A stretch of 64,000 nucleotides of DNA from the NCBI GenBank assembly GCA_964549505.1, contig CAZJVD010000002.1:186001-250000 (forward strand). Direction: 5' to 3'. The notes beneath the pieces are model-generated. The model ran no database searches and was not told where the DNA came from. It saw nothing but the letters and a program-made list of their open reading frames with translations. Shown here in pieces: positions 26,462 to 35,424 of the stretch. The stretch's first letter is position 1; each line of letters opens with the position of its first letter. The translations under genes and the position numbers were made by a program. Origin of the DNA: CAZJVD01 sp964549505 (GTDB lineage Bacteria; Bdellovibrionota; UBA1018; CAZJVD01).

Positions 26462-28258
26462 CTACACATCGTGAGTTGGGTACATCCCTGCGATCACGTG
26501 CTCAAAGTTTTTAGCGATCACATTGCGTTTGATCTTGAGCGTAGGAGTGAGTTCCCCATGCTCAATTGAAAAATCCCGCTTGAGCACCTTGAAATATTTG
26601 ATCTGTTCGTAGGACGCGAGCGTTTTGTTCACATGGCTGATCACTTCGCCCACCTCTCGCAGAACGTTCGGATCCTCGAGCGTGTCAAAGGGACCGCCAC
26701 CCGATGCGCCCGTCGCGGCTTTCAGACGATCTTCGTTAAGCGTAACAAGCGCGACAAAGTACTTGTGATTGTCACCCACCATACAAGTCTGCGCGATGAT
26801 CGGGCTCGTCTTGATGGCCTCTTCGATAGGAAGCGGAGCCACCATTTTTCCGCCCGATGTTTTCAAAATCTCTTTCTTACGTCCGACAATCTTGATGTAC
26901 CCCTCGGGAGTCTTCGAACCAAGGTCTCCCGTAATCAGCCAACCATCGTTCATCGCCGCCTGCGTAGCCGCTTCATCTTTGAAGTAGCCTTTGAAAACGT
27001 GCCGTCCCTTCGAACAGATCTCTCCGTCATCGAGAAGTTTAAACTCCGTTCTCGGAGCTGGCGTGCCAACGGTGCCAGCGAAGTCTTTGCCAGGAGCCGT
27101 CAGACAGATCACCCCCGTCGTTTCGGATTGCCCGTAGTCTTCAAGAATCTCTACTCCAAGCCCCGCAAACCATCGTGCTACGTCTGCTGGTAATGGCGCT
27201 GCACCGGACGCTGCGAACTGAACCTGTCCCAATCCCATCGCTCGTTTCATTTTCCCAAGGACCAGCTTCTCCGCTAACGCATGTTGGAGATGGTCAGCGA
27301 TCGTAAACGATCCCTGGTGGTAACGATGACGTGCGCGTTTCTGCCCAATTGCCAGTGCCCAATCCAGAAGCGCACGCTTTGGGCCTGTCACTTGCTGTAT
27401 CTTCGAGCGCGCTCCCGCATGCATCTTTTCCCAAAGTCTCGGCACGCAAAGCAAAAGCGTCGGCTGAATCTCACAGAGCTCTTCAGTGAGTTTGTCCATC
27501 GACGTACAGAAGTTGATCGCAATATCAAAAGTCAGCCCCACACCCAACGTCTGTAGTTTTTCGGCAATGTGATTGAGCGGCAAGAAACTGAACGTACTGC
27601 CCTGCTGGATCCCGCCCAGCTGAAAGCGTTCCACAATACAATCGGTCGTGAACACGAGATTGTCGTGAGAGATCAAAGCCCCTTTTGGTTTCCCGGTCGT
27701 ACCCGAAGTAAAAACAATGAATACCCCTTCGTGAACATCCATATGACCCAAGAACTTCTTCATGGTCCACTCAGGTTCGTGAAGACGTCCAATATCCAGC
27801 GCTTCATAAAACGAGATCGCTTTCGGGTGAAAGTGCGTGGATCCTTGGATGACCACAATCGACTCGACGGTGTCGGGTAGAGAAAACCCTTCGTCTTTTC
27901 CTAATAACTTTTTGTAATAATCCTCACTCTGAACAATCAGCACACGCGCGCGCGTGAAGTTCAAAATGTATTCGATCTCTTTCGGCGACGAGTTTGGATA
28001 GATACCTGCGGACTTTGCCCCCAGAAGCCCGGGCGCCAAGTCGGCAACAACCCATAAGGGATGATTGTAGGCGAAAATACCGACGACATTCTCTTTCGAG
28101 AAACCCATTTTTTTCAAAAAACGGGCGAAATAGGTGATCCGATCGCGCAGTTCCGCATTCGAAACGGGTTTCCAAACACCCGCTTCCTTGTAACGTTGTG
28201 CAATACCGTCAGGGTCGCGCGTCGCCCGTGCCTCTAATCGATGAAGAACTGAATCCAT
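26462..28258 (-). CDS. Long-chain fatty-acid--CoA ligase (AMP-dependent synthetase)
   Basis: The protein has about 598 residues, ANL superfamily. The ATP/AMP motif is IVFTSGTTGKPKGALI, followed by the EDYGQSETTG and WLITGDLG segments and KEILKTSGGKMVAP near the catalytic Lys. The layout fits the FadD15/FAA-type long-chain group. It activates fatty acids to acyl-CoA, and so feeds the acyl-CoA dehydrogenase at 17897-19744. ATG 28258 (AAAGGAT just upstream) is preferred; a TTG at 28294 overlapping the previous gene's TGA is a possible alternative that would couple translation. Confidence 0.92.
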   Translation of the reverse strand: MDSVLHRLEARATRDPDGIAQRYKEAGVWKPVSNAELRDRITYFARFLKKMGFSKENVVGIFAYNHPLWVVADLAPGLLGAKSAGIYPNSSPKEIEYILNFTRARVLIVQSEDYYKKLLGKDEGFSLPDTVESIVVIQGSTHFHPKAISFYEALDIGRLHEPEWTMKKFLGHMDVHEGVFIVFTSGTTGKPKGALISHDNLVFTTDCIVERFQLGGIQQGSTFSFLPLNHIAEKLQTLGVGLTFDIAINFCTSMDKLTEELCEIQPTLLLCVPRLWEKMHAGARSKIQQVTGPKRALLDWALAIGQKRARHRYHQGSFTIADHLQHALAEKLVLGKMKRAMGLGQVQFAASGAAPLPADVARWFAGLGVEILEDYGQSETTGVICLTAPGKDFAGTVGTPAPRTEFKLLDDGEICSKGRHVFKGYFKDEAATQAAMNDGWLITGDLGSKTPEGYIKIVGRKKEILKTSGGKMVAPLPIEEAIKTSPIIAQTCMVGDNHKYFVALVTLNEDRLKAATGASGGGPFDTLEDPNVLREVGEVISHVNKTLASYEQIKYFKVLKRDFSIEHGELTPTLKIKRNVIAKNFEHVIAGMYPTHDV

Positions 28259-28290
28259 ATCCTTTAAGCTAACAGGAGAACCCCGTGTTT

Positions 28291-30081
28291 TCAAAAGGAA
28301 GCAAAAGCACTGAAGCGTGCCTGCTTACGAACCGACGATGCGGGTGCCCGATCGGCCACATCAGCCGCGGGTATGCCAACCAAATTGACGTCGCCGCCAT
28401 AGAGATTCAGGTACCAGAAGTAGTTTCGTGCAATCAGGGAGACATAGTCGCGCGTCTCCGAGATCGGAATCAGATCGAGAAAAAGCATGCGGTTGTCCGT
28501 GGGATAACGCGCGATCCATCGATCAACATTCATAGGACCTGCGTTGTAGGCCGCTAGAGCGAGCTCAGCGTCGCCGTTGAACCGTCTCAGCATCTGCTCA
28601 AAGTACCGTACTCCTAGCTGGACGTTGATCTGCGGCCGAACGAGACTCCAACGCGACTTAAGCCCCATCGTACGGGCCGTCGCCGGCATGAGCTGCATGA
28701 GTCCCATAGCTCCTGCTGGCGAGCGAGCATCCGTGATAAATCCGCTTTCCTGACGAATGATCGCCGTCACAAGATACGGATCCAAAATATGACTGTAACG
28801 CGCAATCGTTTCGAAATGCTTGAGTGGATAGAAAACTTCGAGCGTCTGACGGGAGATCAACCCTGGATATTCTCGAAAAGCTCGGGCGAGAACACGGAAC
28901 TTTCCGATTTCGTTCTGGGCTCGCGACCAAAGCACCGCGAGATACACAAGAACCTCTCCCTCAATACCCTGCGAGTTATCTTCGACGAATCTCAGCAGCC
29001 GTCGTGCGTCCTTGATCTCCTTATCGGAAAGCGCGAGCTCAATCACGCGCAACACACCGTTCAGGTCGCGCCGCAGTTTGCTCCGAAGCATCGCCTGCGC
29101 CGGCTGGTCTGAGTAAACCAGACTCATCACCTCGTTTGGACGTCCGTACGTGATCGAAAGCGCGTGGTAACCCAGAGGATTGACCTTGATCAGCCGATTC
29201 TTTTTGACCGCGAAATCTGTCTTACGTCCTTGTCGTTGCGCGCACTGCGCTTGCCAGTAAATCGCACGCGTCAGAAACGTCTTCTCAGTATCGAGCAGGA
29301 GTTGATCGAGATGGTTTTCGGCGAGATCGCAGCGATCGGACCATATGTGCAATAGCGAGGCCCGAAACCGTGCAAGATTGGCCATCTCACTGTTTTTTGA
29401 ACCGCATAACGCTGCCTTTTCGTAGAGATCCAGCGCGGCTTTGCGATAGACCTCGTTCGGAAACAGATCTTCGGCTTTTAGACCGAGCAGCGTCGGTAGT
29501 GTTTCGGGAAAACAGCTCTTTGCCTGTATCAGCGTCTCGGAAAGAAAAAGTAGACTCTCAAAACTTTTGAATGTCCGAAGCCCACGGCGCAGAATCGCCT
29601 CGGGCATGTCTCGCAAGGTGATCAGATCGGCATTGCGTAGCGCTTCGATAGCAACCTTGGCGTCGTCCTTGTGCTTACGCTTCAGAACTTCGGCTTCGCT
29701 CGCATCCGACGGCCATCCGGGTGACAGATAGTCACAGAAAATTCCTGGTTGGTTTCCGGACAAGCACTGCACGAGGTAACTCGCACGCTCCGTCACGCTC
29801 ATGTCGCCGCGTTGATAACGGAAAAATCTTTCCATATCGGGAACGAGTTTGGTTTGAATCTCTTCGTCGCGAAATTCGAAATGGATGCCTAATAGATTTC
29901 GTGCAACGACTTCTTCCAAATTGATAACGGGATACGACTCCCCTACCGTCGTCGCATCGGCGACTTCTGCGCGCACAGCAGCGTTCTCTGCCGGCACACC
30001 GATTTCGTGCGCGGGCATCACCAGAAAAAGAAACATCGCCATCAAGATGAAGGGTCGTGAAACCAGTGGGATTCGGGCCAT
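28291..30081 (-). CDS. Soluble lytic murein transglycosylase
   Basis: The protein has 596 residues with a signal peptide (MARIPLVSRPFILMAMFLFLVMPAHEI); ATG 30081 is chosen over an adjacent TTG. Residues from about 100 to 420 are helical, like the U-shaped superhelical domain of Slt70, and the C-terminus is an SLT domain. It has the catalytic Glu in AIIRQESGF, the GAMGLMQLMPATA segment and the AAYNAGP motif. It cleaves peptidoglycan between MurNAc and GlcNAc, forming 1,6-anhydroMurNAc, and acts in the periplasm. It lies upstream of the acyl-CoA ligase gene in the same direction. Confidence 0.92.
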   Translation of the reverse strand: MARIPLVSRPFILMAMFLFLVMPAHEIGVPAENAAVRAEVADATTVGESYPVINLEEVVARNLLGIHFEFRDEEIQTKLVPDMERFFRYQRGDMSVTERASYLVQCLSGNQPGIFCDYLSPGWPSDASEAEVLKRKHKDDAKVAIEALRNADLITLRDMPEAILRRGLRTFKSFESLLFLSETLIQAKSCFPETLPTLLGLKAEDLFPNEVYRKAALDLYEKAALCGSKNSEMANLARFRASLLHIWSDRCDLAENHLDQLLLDTEKTFLTRAIYWQAQCAQRQGRKTDFAVKKNRLIKVNPLGYHALSITYGRPNEVMSLVYSDQPAQAMLRSKLRRDLNGVLRVIELALSDKEIKDARRLLRFVEDNSQGIEGEVLVYLAVLWSRAQNEIGKFRVLARAFREYPGLISRQTLEVFYPLKHFETIARYSHILDPYLVTAIIRQESGFITDARSPAGAMGLMQLMPATARTMGLKSRWSLVRPQINVQLGVRYFEQMLRRFNGDAELALAAYNAGPMNVDRWIARYPTDNRMLFLDLIPISETRDYVSLIARNYFWYLNLYGGDVNLVGIPAADVADRAPASSVRKQARFSAFASF

Positions 30082-30165
30082 CAAAGATATATCGGTCTGA
30101 TGGACTCCTAACCTGAAAAATGATCTAACGCGTCATTACTGGAACATGCTACGGTTCGGCGCATT

Positions 30166-30312
30166 ATGGGAAAACGATTACGGGCTAAAAATAAGAAACG
30201 AATCCGCGACGTTGCGCGAGCCTACGCTGAGAATCCAGCGCCAAAGAAACATCGCTCCGCCCGCCGCACGACGAAAGCCGCTCGCACCCGCGTTCACTAC
30301 CGGGCAGCGTAG
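30166..30312 (+). CDS. Small highly basic protein (48 residues)
   Basis: ATG 30166 to TAG 30312 encodes 48 residues beginning MGKRLRAKNKKRIRDVARAY and ending VHYRAA, with about a third of them Lys or Arg. The composition and helix-like spacing look like a small nucleic-acid or ribosome-binding protein; no family is recognised. It starts 84 bp upstream of and divergent from the lytic transglycosylase, and its last 16 bp overlap the stop region of the convergent glycosyltransferase-like gene. No strong ribosome site is visible (GGCGCATT before the ATG), so it could be spurious. Confidence 0.4.
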   Translation: MGKRLRAKNKKRIRDVARAYAENPAPKKHRSARRTTKAARTRVHYRAA

Positions 30313-31700
30313 GGAAACAAACTTTCAAGAACAGCAGATCGTACCCGCTCGAAGAACGTCCGGTGGGACCAGAACGTTTGCATTTCGCGACGTACCCCTT
30401 GCCGCTGCGTATGCACCTCGAGAAGCGAGGCATGATCCCGCGCTCGAGCCGTCCAGCGGTTGATGCGCGAACGCTCGAGAAACGGACCCAGCGTCGTCAC
30501 CAAACTTCTCTCCCGCTTGATAGCATAGAGAGCATCAACAAATTCTTGTTGTGTATCGTGGTTTTCGGCCAGATCCAGTAAAGCCGCAAGCTCTGCGTTT
30601 CCAAACGCAGAGATGCGTTCCGATAGATCATTGGCCACAGCACGCTTCCAAGACTGCACTTCGTAGAAAAAGGGCTTTCCATACTCGATCGCCATACTCA
30701 TCGAAACATCACCCGTGACTAGTATGGGGAGATCGGCATGCGAAACGACCGCTTCACTATCAGCGAGATCAAGAACCGAGCGAGCAATAATCAGGTTCTG
30801 GGGCTGCGGCTCGAACGACTGAGCGTCCGAGGTCACCCAAACTATTTTCTCCTCCGGATGCCGAAGTGCGTACGTAACCAGAAAAACGCGATATCGCTCA
30901 TGCCAGTCGCCGTGATGCCCATAGGAGAAGGCTAAACGCGCGTCCGCATCTTCGGACAGACCGAGGGACAGACCGAGCTTCGCAAATAACTGCGCACGTG
31001 AGCATGGTGGCGTACGTTCTTCCGCCGACGCATAGACCCCACCGGAACGAAGACCGGTATTCATTCGAACGTACGTTCCCTCACTCGTCTGGCTCACGTC
31101 ATGAACGGTCTTTTCACCACCATAGAGCTCGTCAAGCTCAACCGTAAGCTTTGCCGTATTAAGAGCGTGAATCTCCTTAATGGCGGTTGGATCGCGAATA
31201 ATGTCAGAGGGAAGCTCAAGATCCTTGGCATAGGTGGCGGCGTTGGGATTGTGGCGTTGCACCGAAAACGCAAAGAAGACATCACTCGGTGAAGACGGCC
31301 GCAGACCAACAGCCACGTACTGCACACCATCGGCGTCCACAAATACGTTGCTGCTCCGAATCTGCGGCACGAGCCGCGCAAATTGCTCACGAATCGACTC
31401 GGGCACGAGAATACGAATACTCACGCCGGGATAAGCACGGGACATGAGACGTCCCATCCATATTCCAGTAGCCAGGTCACCGAGACTGCCGCGTGGTTTT
31501 CCACCAAAAATATCGACATGAACCTGAGCCGCGAGTGCTCGATCTAATTGACGAGCGCAGTCCGTCGGAACGGCCGAACCAGCGGGCGCCGCCACGAAAT
31601 CCGCACGCACCACCCGAGGCGTCGCACCTGCGATTAAACTAAAACTGATTAAAAATAGCCACAGCCGCGGCCCACCCCAAGGGCTATCCAGCTTGGTCAT
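30297..31700 (-). CDS. Secreted glycosyltransferase-like protein (paralogue 1)
   Basis: The protein has 467 residues with a signal peptide (LWLFLISFSLIAGATPRVVRA). The mature part resembles a GT-B glycosyltransferase: GSLGDLATGIWMGRLM at 71-86 (a Gly-x-Gly-Asp-type N-terminal loop), a SYGHHGDWHERYRVFLVTYAL segment near 259-279, EKIVWVTSDAQ near 284, and LPILVTGDVSMSMAIEYGKPFFYE at 324-347. It shares these blocks in the same order with the protein at 57445-59007. An exported GT-B protein has no nucleotide-sugar supply in the periplasm, so the role is unclear: a secreted effector acting on another cell, or a repurposed fold. Fold assignment is inference. Confidence 0.6.
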   Translation of the reverse strand: MTKLDSPWGGPRLWLFLISFSLIAGATPRVVRADFVAAPAGSAVPTDCARQLDRALAAQVHVDIFGGKPRGSLGDLATGIWMGRLMSRAYPGVSIRILVPESIREQFARLVPQIRSSNVFVDADGVQYVAVGLRPSSPSDVFFAFSVQRHNPNAATYAKDLELPSDIIRDPTAIKEIHALNTAKLTVELDELYGGEKTVHDVSQTSEGTYVRMNTGLRSGGVYASAEERTPPCSRAQLFAKLGLSLGLSEDADARLAFSYGHHGDWHERYRVFLVTYALRHPEEKIVWVTSDAQSFEPQPQNLIIARSVLDLADSEAVVSHADLPILVTGDVSMSMAIEYGKPFFYEVQSWKRAVANDLSERISAFGNAELAALLDLAENHDTQQEFVDALYAIKRERSLVTTLGPFLERSRINRWTARARDHASLLEVHTQRQGVRREMQTFWSHRTFFERVRSAVLESLFPYAAR

Positions 31701-31705
31701 ACCCT

Positions 31706-31725
31706 AAAACCCACACAGGTATGGG
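31706..31725 (-). terminator. Candidate intrinsic terminator after the grx4 gene
   Basis: On the minus strand a stem CCCATAC/GTGTGGG (one wobble, positions 31725-31710) is followed by TTTT (31709-31706). It lies between the glutaredoxin stop (31775) and the start of the glycosyltransferase-like gene (31700). Because it sits directly before that gene's ATG it might instead act on its translation. Confidence 0.4.
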
Positions 31726-31774
31726 GTACCAAACCTTGATTATGTGCGCAACTGGCTATGAAACTATTAAGGAA

Positions 31775-32101
31775 TTAGGCGTTTACTGCCTTAACGACAT
31801 CGCTGAGTTCGCCGTTTTCGAGCATCTCAGCGATCACGTCACCGGTCCCGATAAACTCACCCTTTGCAAAGATCTGCGGGATTGTTGGAACCTGTGTGTA
31901 CGTTTTTACGCCCTGACGGACTTCTTCGTCTTCGAGAACATCGAAGGAACCTAAATCAGACTCCTTAACACCCGCTCGCTTGAGCGCCTCAATCGCACGA
32001 GCTGAGAACCCGCATTGTGGAAAGTCGGGCGATCCCTTCATGAAAATGAAAAAAGGTTTCGAAGTCACAAGTGTTTTAATGCGTTCCTGGATCTGAGCCA
32101 T
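31775..32101 (-). CDS. grxD: Monothiol glutaredoxin, Grx4 family
   Basis: The protein has 108 residues. The CGFS active site lies in FMKGSPDFPQCGFSARAIEAL, with the family's WP/GTP-type binding residues later (TYTQVPTIPQIFAKGEFIGTGDVI). CGFS glutaredoxins carry a glutathione-ligated [2Fe-2S] cluster and move it to target proteins, forming heterodimers with BolA. The first 26 bp overlap the bolA gene, which lies just upstream, exactly the partner expected. AGGAGAAAAGC before the ATG is a good ribosome site even though it lies inside bolA. Confidence 0.96.
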   Translation of the reverse strand: MAQIQERIKTLVTSKPFFIFMKGSPDFPQCGFSARAIEALKRAGVKESDLGSFDVLEDEEVRQGVKTYTQVPTIPQIFAKGEFIGTGDVIAEMLENGELSDVVKAVNA

Positions 32102-32348
32102 GCTTTTCTCCTTCTGGCGTTTCCGGCGTGAGCGTCTTCATCGTCAGTGCGTGAAGTTCGTTGGTCGCCATCTCTTCGCGAACCAGATCATAGACAAGCC
32201 GGTGCTGGTCCATGAGCTTCTTTCCTCGAAACACCGGCGACACAATAATCGCCTGATAGTGATCCTGGGTGCCGGTGAGATCGCGGATCTCCACCTGCGT
32301 ACCAGGACCTAGGTTTTCGAGTCTTTTTTTAAGTGCTTCAGGTGTCAT
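32076..32348 (-). CDS. bolA: BolA family protein
   Basis: The protein has 90 residues, one BolA domain. The central motif is YQAIIVSPVFRGKKLMDQHRLVYDLV, with the conserved His of HRLVYD that ligates the cluster in BolA-Grx complexes. It forms an iron-sulphur carrier or sensor with Grx4. Its 3' end overlaps grxD by 26 bp, so the two subunits are translated together. The C-terminal tail (MKTLTPETPEGEKHGSDPGTH) is specific to this gene. Confidence 0.94.
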   Translation of the reverse strand: MTPEALKKRLENLGPGTQVEIRDLTGTQDHYQAIIVSPVFRGKKLMDQHRLVYDLVREEMATNELHALTMKTLTPETPEGEKHGSDPGTH

Positions 32349-32435
32349 AAGATAACGTTTGTAACGTGCGTTGTTTATACTCGAATCCGGTCGAAATCGC
32401 GAGCGGTCATCACAAACGAGAACACACCCTAGATA

Positions 32436-33092
32436 TTACTTGAGAATCTTAGGGCAACTCTTACGGATCGGACAGTGAGAACAGTCGGGTTTGCGTGCAT
32501 CGCAGACCGCGCGACCATGATCAATCAACCAATGTGTGACCAGGTTCCAGTTCTTTTGAGGAACGATCTCCATCAACGTACGTTCGACTTTAACGGGGTC
32601 GTGCTCTTTCGTGATGCCCATCCGTCGCGAAAGACGCCCGACATGTGTGTCGACAGCAATACCTTCGGCGATTCCATATGCATTTCCTAGAACGACATTG
32701 GCGGTTTTGCGACCGATACCTCGTAAAAGAACCAGCTCTTCCATCGTGCGCGGCACTTTTCCACCGTGCTTTTCGACCAGCGCACGACTTGTTTCCTGAA
32801 GCGAGCGAGCTTTGTTCTTAAAAAATCCCGTAGATCGAATCAGGTCCTCGAGATCCGAAAGCGGCGCCTGGCTCATCGAACTGGCATCGGGATATTTTTT
32901 AAAGAGCGTCGGCGTGACCTTGTTCACACGCTCGTCCGTGCACTGAGCACTCAGGATGGTCGCGATCAAAAGCTGAAAAGGCGTTTTGAAGGTCAGGCTG
33001 CAGTGGGCGTCAGGATAGACCTTCGCAAGCGCCGCGAGCATTTTGTTGGCGGCAGCAGGTGGCGTCACCGCATGTTTTACGACTTGAGCCAC
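32436..33092 (-). CDS. nth: Endonuclease III
   Basis: The protein has 218 residues, the usual length. It has the helix-hairpin-helix motif (RTMEELVLLRGIGRKTANVVLGNAYG) with the catalytic Lys, the catalytic Asp in AVDTHVGRL, and the C-terminal [4Fe-4S] ligands spaced C-x6-C-x2-C-x5-C (CDARKPDCSHCPIRKSC). It is the bifunctional DNA glycosylase/AP lyase that removes oxidised pyrimidines. GTG start, overlapping the polX stop by 16 bp, so the two repair genes are cotranscribed. Confidence 0.96.
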   Translation of the reverse strand: MAQVVKHAVTPPAAANKMLAALAKVYPDAHCSLTFKTPFQLLIATILSAQCTDERVNKVTPTLFKKYPDASSMSQAPLSDLEDLIRSTGFFKNKARSLQETSRALVEKHGGKVPRTMEELVLLRGIGRKTANVVLGNAYGIAEGIAVDTHVGRLSRRMGITKEHDPVKVERTLMEIVPQKNWNLVTHWLIDHGRAVCDARKPDCSHCPIRKSCPKILK

Positions 33093-34711
33093 GAAGCTAC
33101 TTCTTTCGTGTTCAGCGCATTGAGAATCTGCGTTTTCGGTAAAAGTGCTTTCCGCGCCATGGCCACTCCGTATCTAAAATCTCGAATGCCTTCCTTCTCA
33201 TGCGCGTCGGGATTGATCGCAACCCACGTTTTATGCTTTCGAAGTGCGTCGCCCCAACGCCAATCAATATCGAGACGCTGCGGATGGGCGTTGATCTCGA
33301 TCGCTTTTCCCTCGTGACTTGCGACCTTGATGATCTCTTCCATGTCGATGTCGTAACCTTCGCGACCCAAGAGCAGTCGTCCCGTGACATGACCCAAAAT
33401 CCGTGTGCGCGGGTGCTTGAGGGCTTTCACAATTCGATCCGTCATGTCCTTTCGCCCGAGACCGAAACGCGAGTGAATCGAAGCAATGACAAAATCAAAC
33501 TCGCCCAAAACCTTTTCGGAGTAGTCGAGCGAACCATCCTTCAGGATGTCGCTTTCGATTCCCCAAAAAATGCGACACGCGGGGACCTTTTTCTGGGCCG
33601 CCTCACATTCCTTTCGTTGCGCTTTGAGATCCTCGGCGCTCAAACCGTGGGCGTAGAACGCGGACTGACTGTGATCGGAGACTCCGAAGTACTCAAACCC
33701 AGCAGTATGCGCCGCTCGAGTCATCTCTTCGAGTGAGTCATGCCCATCGGAGCGCGTCGTGTGCGCATGAAAGACACCGCGCACATCGTCCTCGCGCACG
33801 ATCGAATCGACACCTGGTTTATCGAGGAGATCAAAGATCGTCGCGCTCCCGCGAAACTCTGGCGCCAAAAACGGCGTCCCTGCTTTCTTGAAAAACTCAG
33901 TCTCCGTACCGGCCGAGATCGTATCGAGTTTTTCTTTCGATCGCTTCTCGAGCGCTTTCCAAAAGTCAGGCGCGCTCGAACGACGAACACTCGCGACCCC
34001 TAGCTCAGCGACCTCCGCGCGATGAACTTCCACACGAACGGCCGGATTGACGGCATCGGCGGCTTTTTCGATTTTCTTAGCAACGTCCGCAGATGCCACC
34101 CATTCGAGTTCGGAAAGAACCTCGTCCCGTCGCGCGAGGCTTCCTGTTCGCACGGCCAACGCTCGATCCGGTTCCTTGAGTTTGCTTTCGATCGCGTCCG
34201 CCCAGTTCTCCGAATCCGAAAGCAGCGCTTTTCCAACACTTCGTAAAAGAAACTGAACCGACGCCAAGATTTTCGTCTGAAGTTTCTCGCCAAAACCGTC
34301 GAGCTTCAAGAGACGATTCTCTTTGCACGCGTACTCGAGCTCCCCCAACGTTTGGATGCCGAGCTGATCAACAACGACACGCGCCTTCTTTGGTCCAAGC
34401 CCTGGAACGCGTGTTAGCTCGCGAAGCCCTTGAGGGATCTTCTTAAGTGCCGCTTCGAGATCAGGAGAGACTCGACCCGCCGCAGTCTCTTGTAAAAAAG
34501 CGAGAATCCCTTTTCCGATCCCCGGAATCTCAACCAAGCTTCCGTCCGCCACCATCGCCACCAGCCGATCCGCGTACTCGGACTGACCAAGCGTATCGGC
34601 CGCCTTACGAAATGCCCGGACTTTAAACGGATTTTCACCCGCAAGCTCGAGCGTGTCGGCCATGGTTTGCAACTGGTCAAGAAACGCGCTTGGCTTTTTC
34701 GACGAACTCAC
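33077..34711 (-). CDS. polX: PolX-type DNA repair protein with altered polymerase active site and intact PHP domain
   Basis: The protein has 544 residues. N-terminal HhH regions (VEIPGIGKGILAFL, TRVPGLGPKKARVV) and the C-terminal PHP nuclease are normal: H315-A-H317 of FHAHTTRSDG, DHS at 346-348, SIHSRFG, and INAHPQR/INPDAH. The polymerase core is unusual. The palm signature, which in PolX carries GSxRR...GDxDxL, reads GSLARRDEVLSELEWV at 190-205, so the two catalytic aspartates are glutamates (E201, E203). The usual DLR segment for the third Asp is not seen either. Known PolX enzymes fill gaps and have 3'-5' exonuclease activity in PHP. This one probably lacks polymerisation; GTG start. Confidence 0.9.
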   Translation of the reverse strand: MSSSKKPSAFLDQLQTMADTLELAGENPFKVRAFRKAADTLGQSEYADRLVAMVADGSLVEIPGIGKGILAFLQETAAGRVSPDLEAALKKIPQGLRELTRVPGLGPKKARVVVDQLGIQTLGELEYACKENRLLKLDGFGEKLQTKILASVQFLLRSVGKALLSDSENWADAIESKLKEPDRALAVRTGSLARRDEVLSELEWVASADVAKKIEKAADAVNPAVRVEVHRAEVAELGVASVRRSSAPDFWKALEKRSKEKLDTISAGTETEFFKKAGTPFLAPEFRGSATIFDLLDKPGVDSIVREDDVRGVFHAHTTRSDGHDSLEEMTRAAHTAGFEYFGVSDHSQSAFYAHGLSAEDLKAQRKECEAAQKKVPACRIFWGIESDILKDGSLDYSEKVLGEFDFVIASIHSRFGLGRKDMTDRIVKALKHPRTRILGHVTGRLLLGREGYDIDMEEIIKVASHEGKAIEINAHPQRLDIDWRWGDALRKHKTWVAINPDAHEKEGIRDFRYGVAMARKALLPKTQILNALNTKEVASWLKS

Positions 34712-34759
34712 GAATTTCTGATATCAATAAAGCCTATAAACTCAAAAGGACATGTTTCG

Positions 34760-35332
34760 ATGACAACGCTTTCACACGGTCTTACGAAGAATCTTGCCAG
34801 CCGACCTCTGGCCGTTCAGAACGTGGCGCTGGTCCTGACAGGTAGCTGGATCGTTGCACTTCTCGCTCAAATCAGTATCCCGCTGGGTTTTACACCGGTT
34901 CCGGTCACGGGACAGACATTGGGTGTTCTGCTCGTGGGTTCGGCGCTTGGCGGACGCCTTGGACTTTTCAGCCTGCTTGCGTATTTGGTTCAGGGCTCGA
35001 TCGGTCTTCCATTTTTTGCAGGCGGCACAGGCGGCATGGCAGTCTTCGGCCAACCGACGGCCGGCTATCTCTTTGCGTTTCCAGTGGCCGCTTGGCTCGT
35101 GGGTGCACTGGCTGAACGTGGTTGGGATCGGAGTCCCGTTCGAACATTATTGAGCTTCGCATTGGGACATTGCGCTGTTTTTGCGGGCGGTCTTTTCTGG
35201 CTCTCGTTCTTTGTTCCACGCGATCAAGTTCTCCTGCTGGGGCTGTATCCCTTTGTTTTAGGGACACTTATCAAGTGCCTTATAGCGGCAGGGATGCTGC
35301 CGGCCACTTGGCGTGCGCTCGCTCGCCGGTAG
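34760..35332 (+). CDS. bioY: Biotin transporter BioY
   Basis: The protein has 190 residues with six hydrophobic segments. ATG 34760 is chosen because AAAAGGA lies 10 bp upstream and homology begins there. The BioY pattern is clear: ALLAQISIPLGFTPVPVTGQTLGVLLVG, then PFFAGGTGGMAVFGQPTAGYLFAFPVAAWLVG. It is the substrate-binding S-component for biotin, working with ECF ATPase subunits or alone as a transporter; no EcfA/T genes are nearby. It is divergent from polX with 48 bp between the starts. No clear BirA site was found. Confidence 0.95.
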   Translation: MTTLSHGLTKNLASRPLAVQNVALVLTGSWIVALLAQISIPLGFTPVPVTGQTLGVLLVGSALGGRLGLFSLLAYLVQGSIGLPFFAGGTGGMAVFGQPTAGYLFAFPVAAWLVGALAERGWDRSPVRTLLSFALGHCAVFAGGLFWLSFFVPRDQVLLLGLYPFVLGTLIKCLIAAGMLPATWRALARR

Positions 35333-35424
35333 CTTGCTCGTAAGCCTTTAAGTAGCGCAGCTTCTTAAACCACCTTTTCTTGAAAAATCGACGTTCTACC
35401 CTGAGACTCTAATGAGGACCTCAC

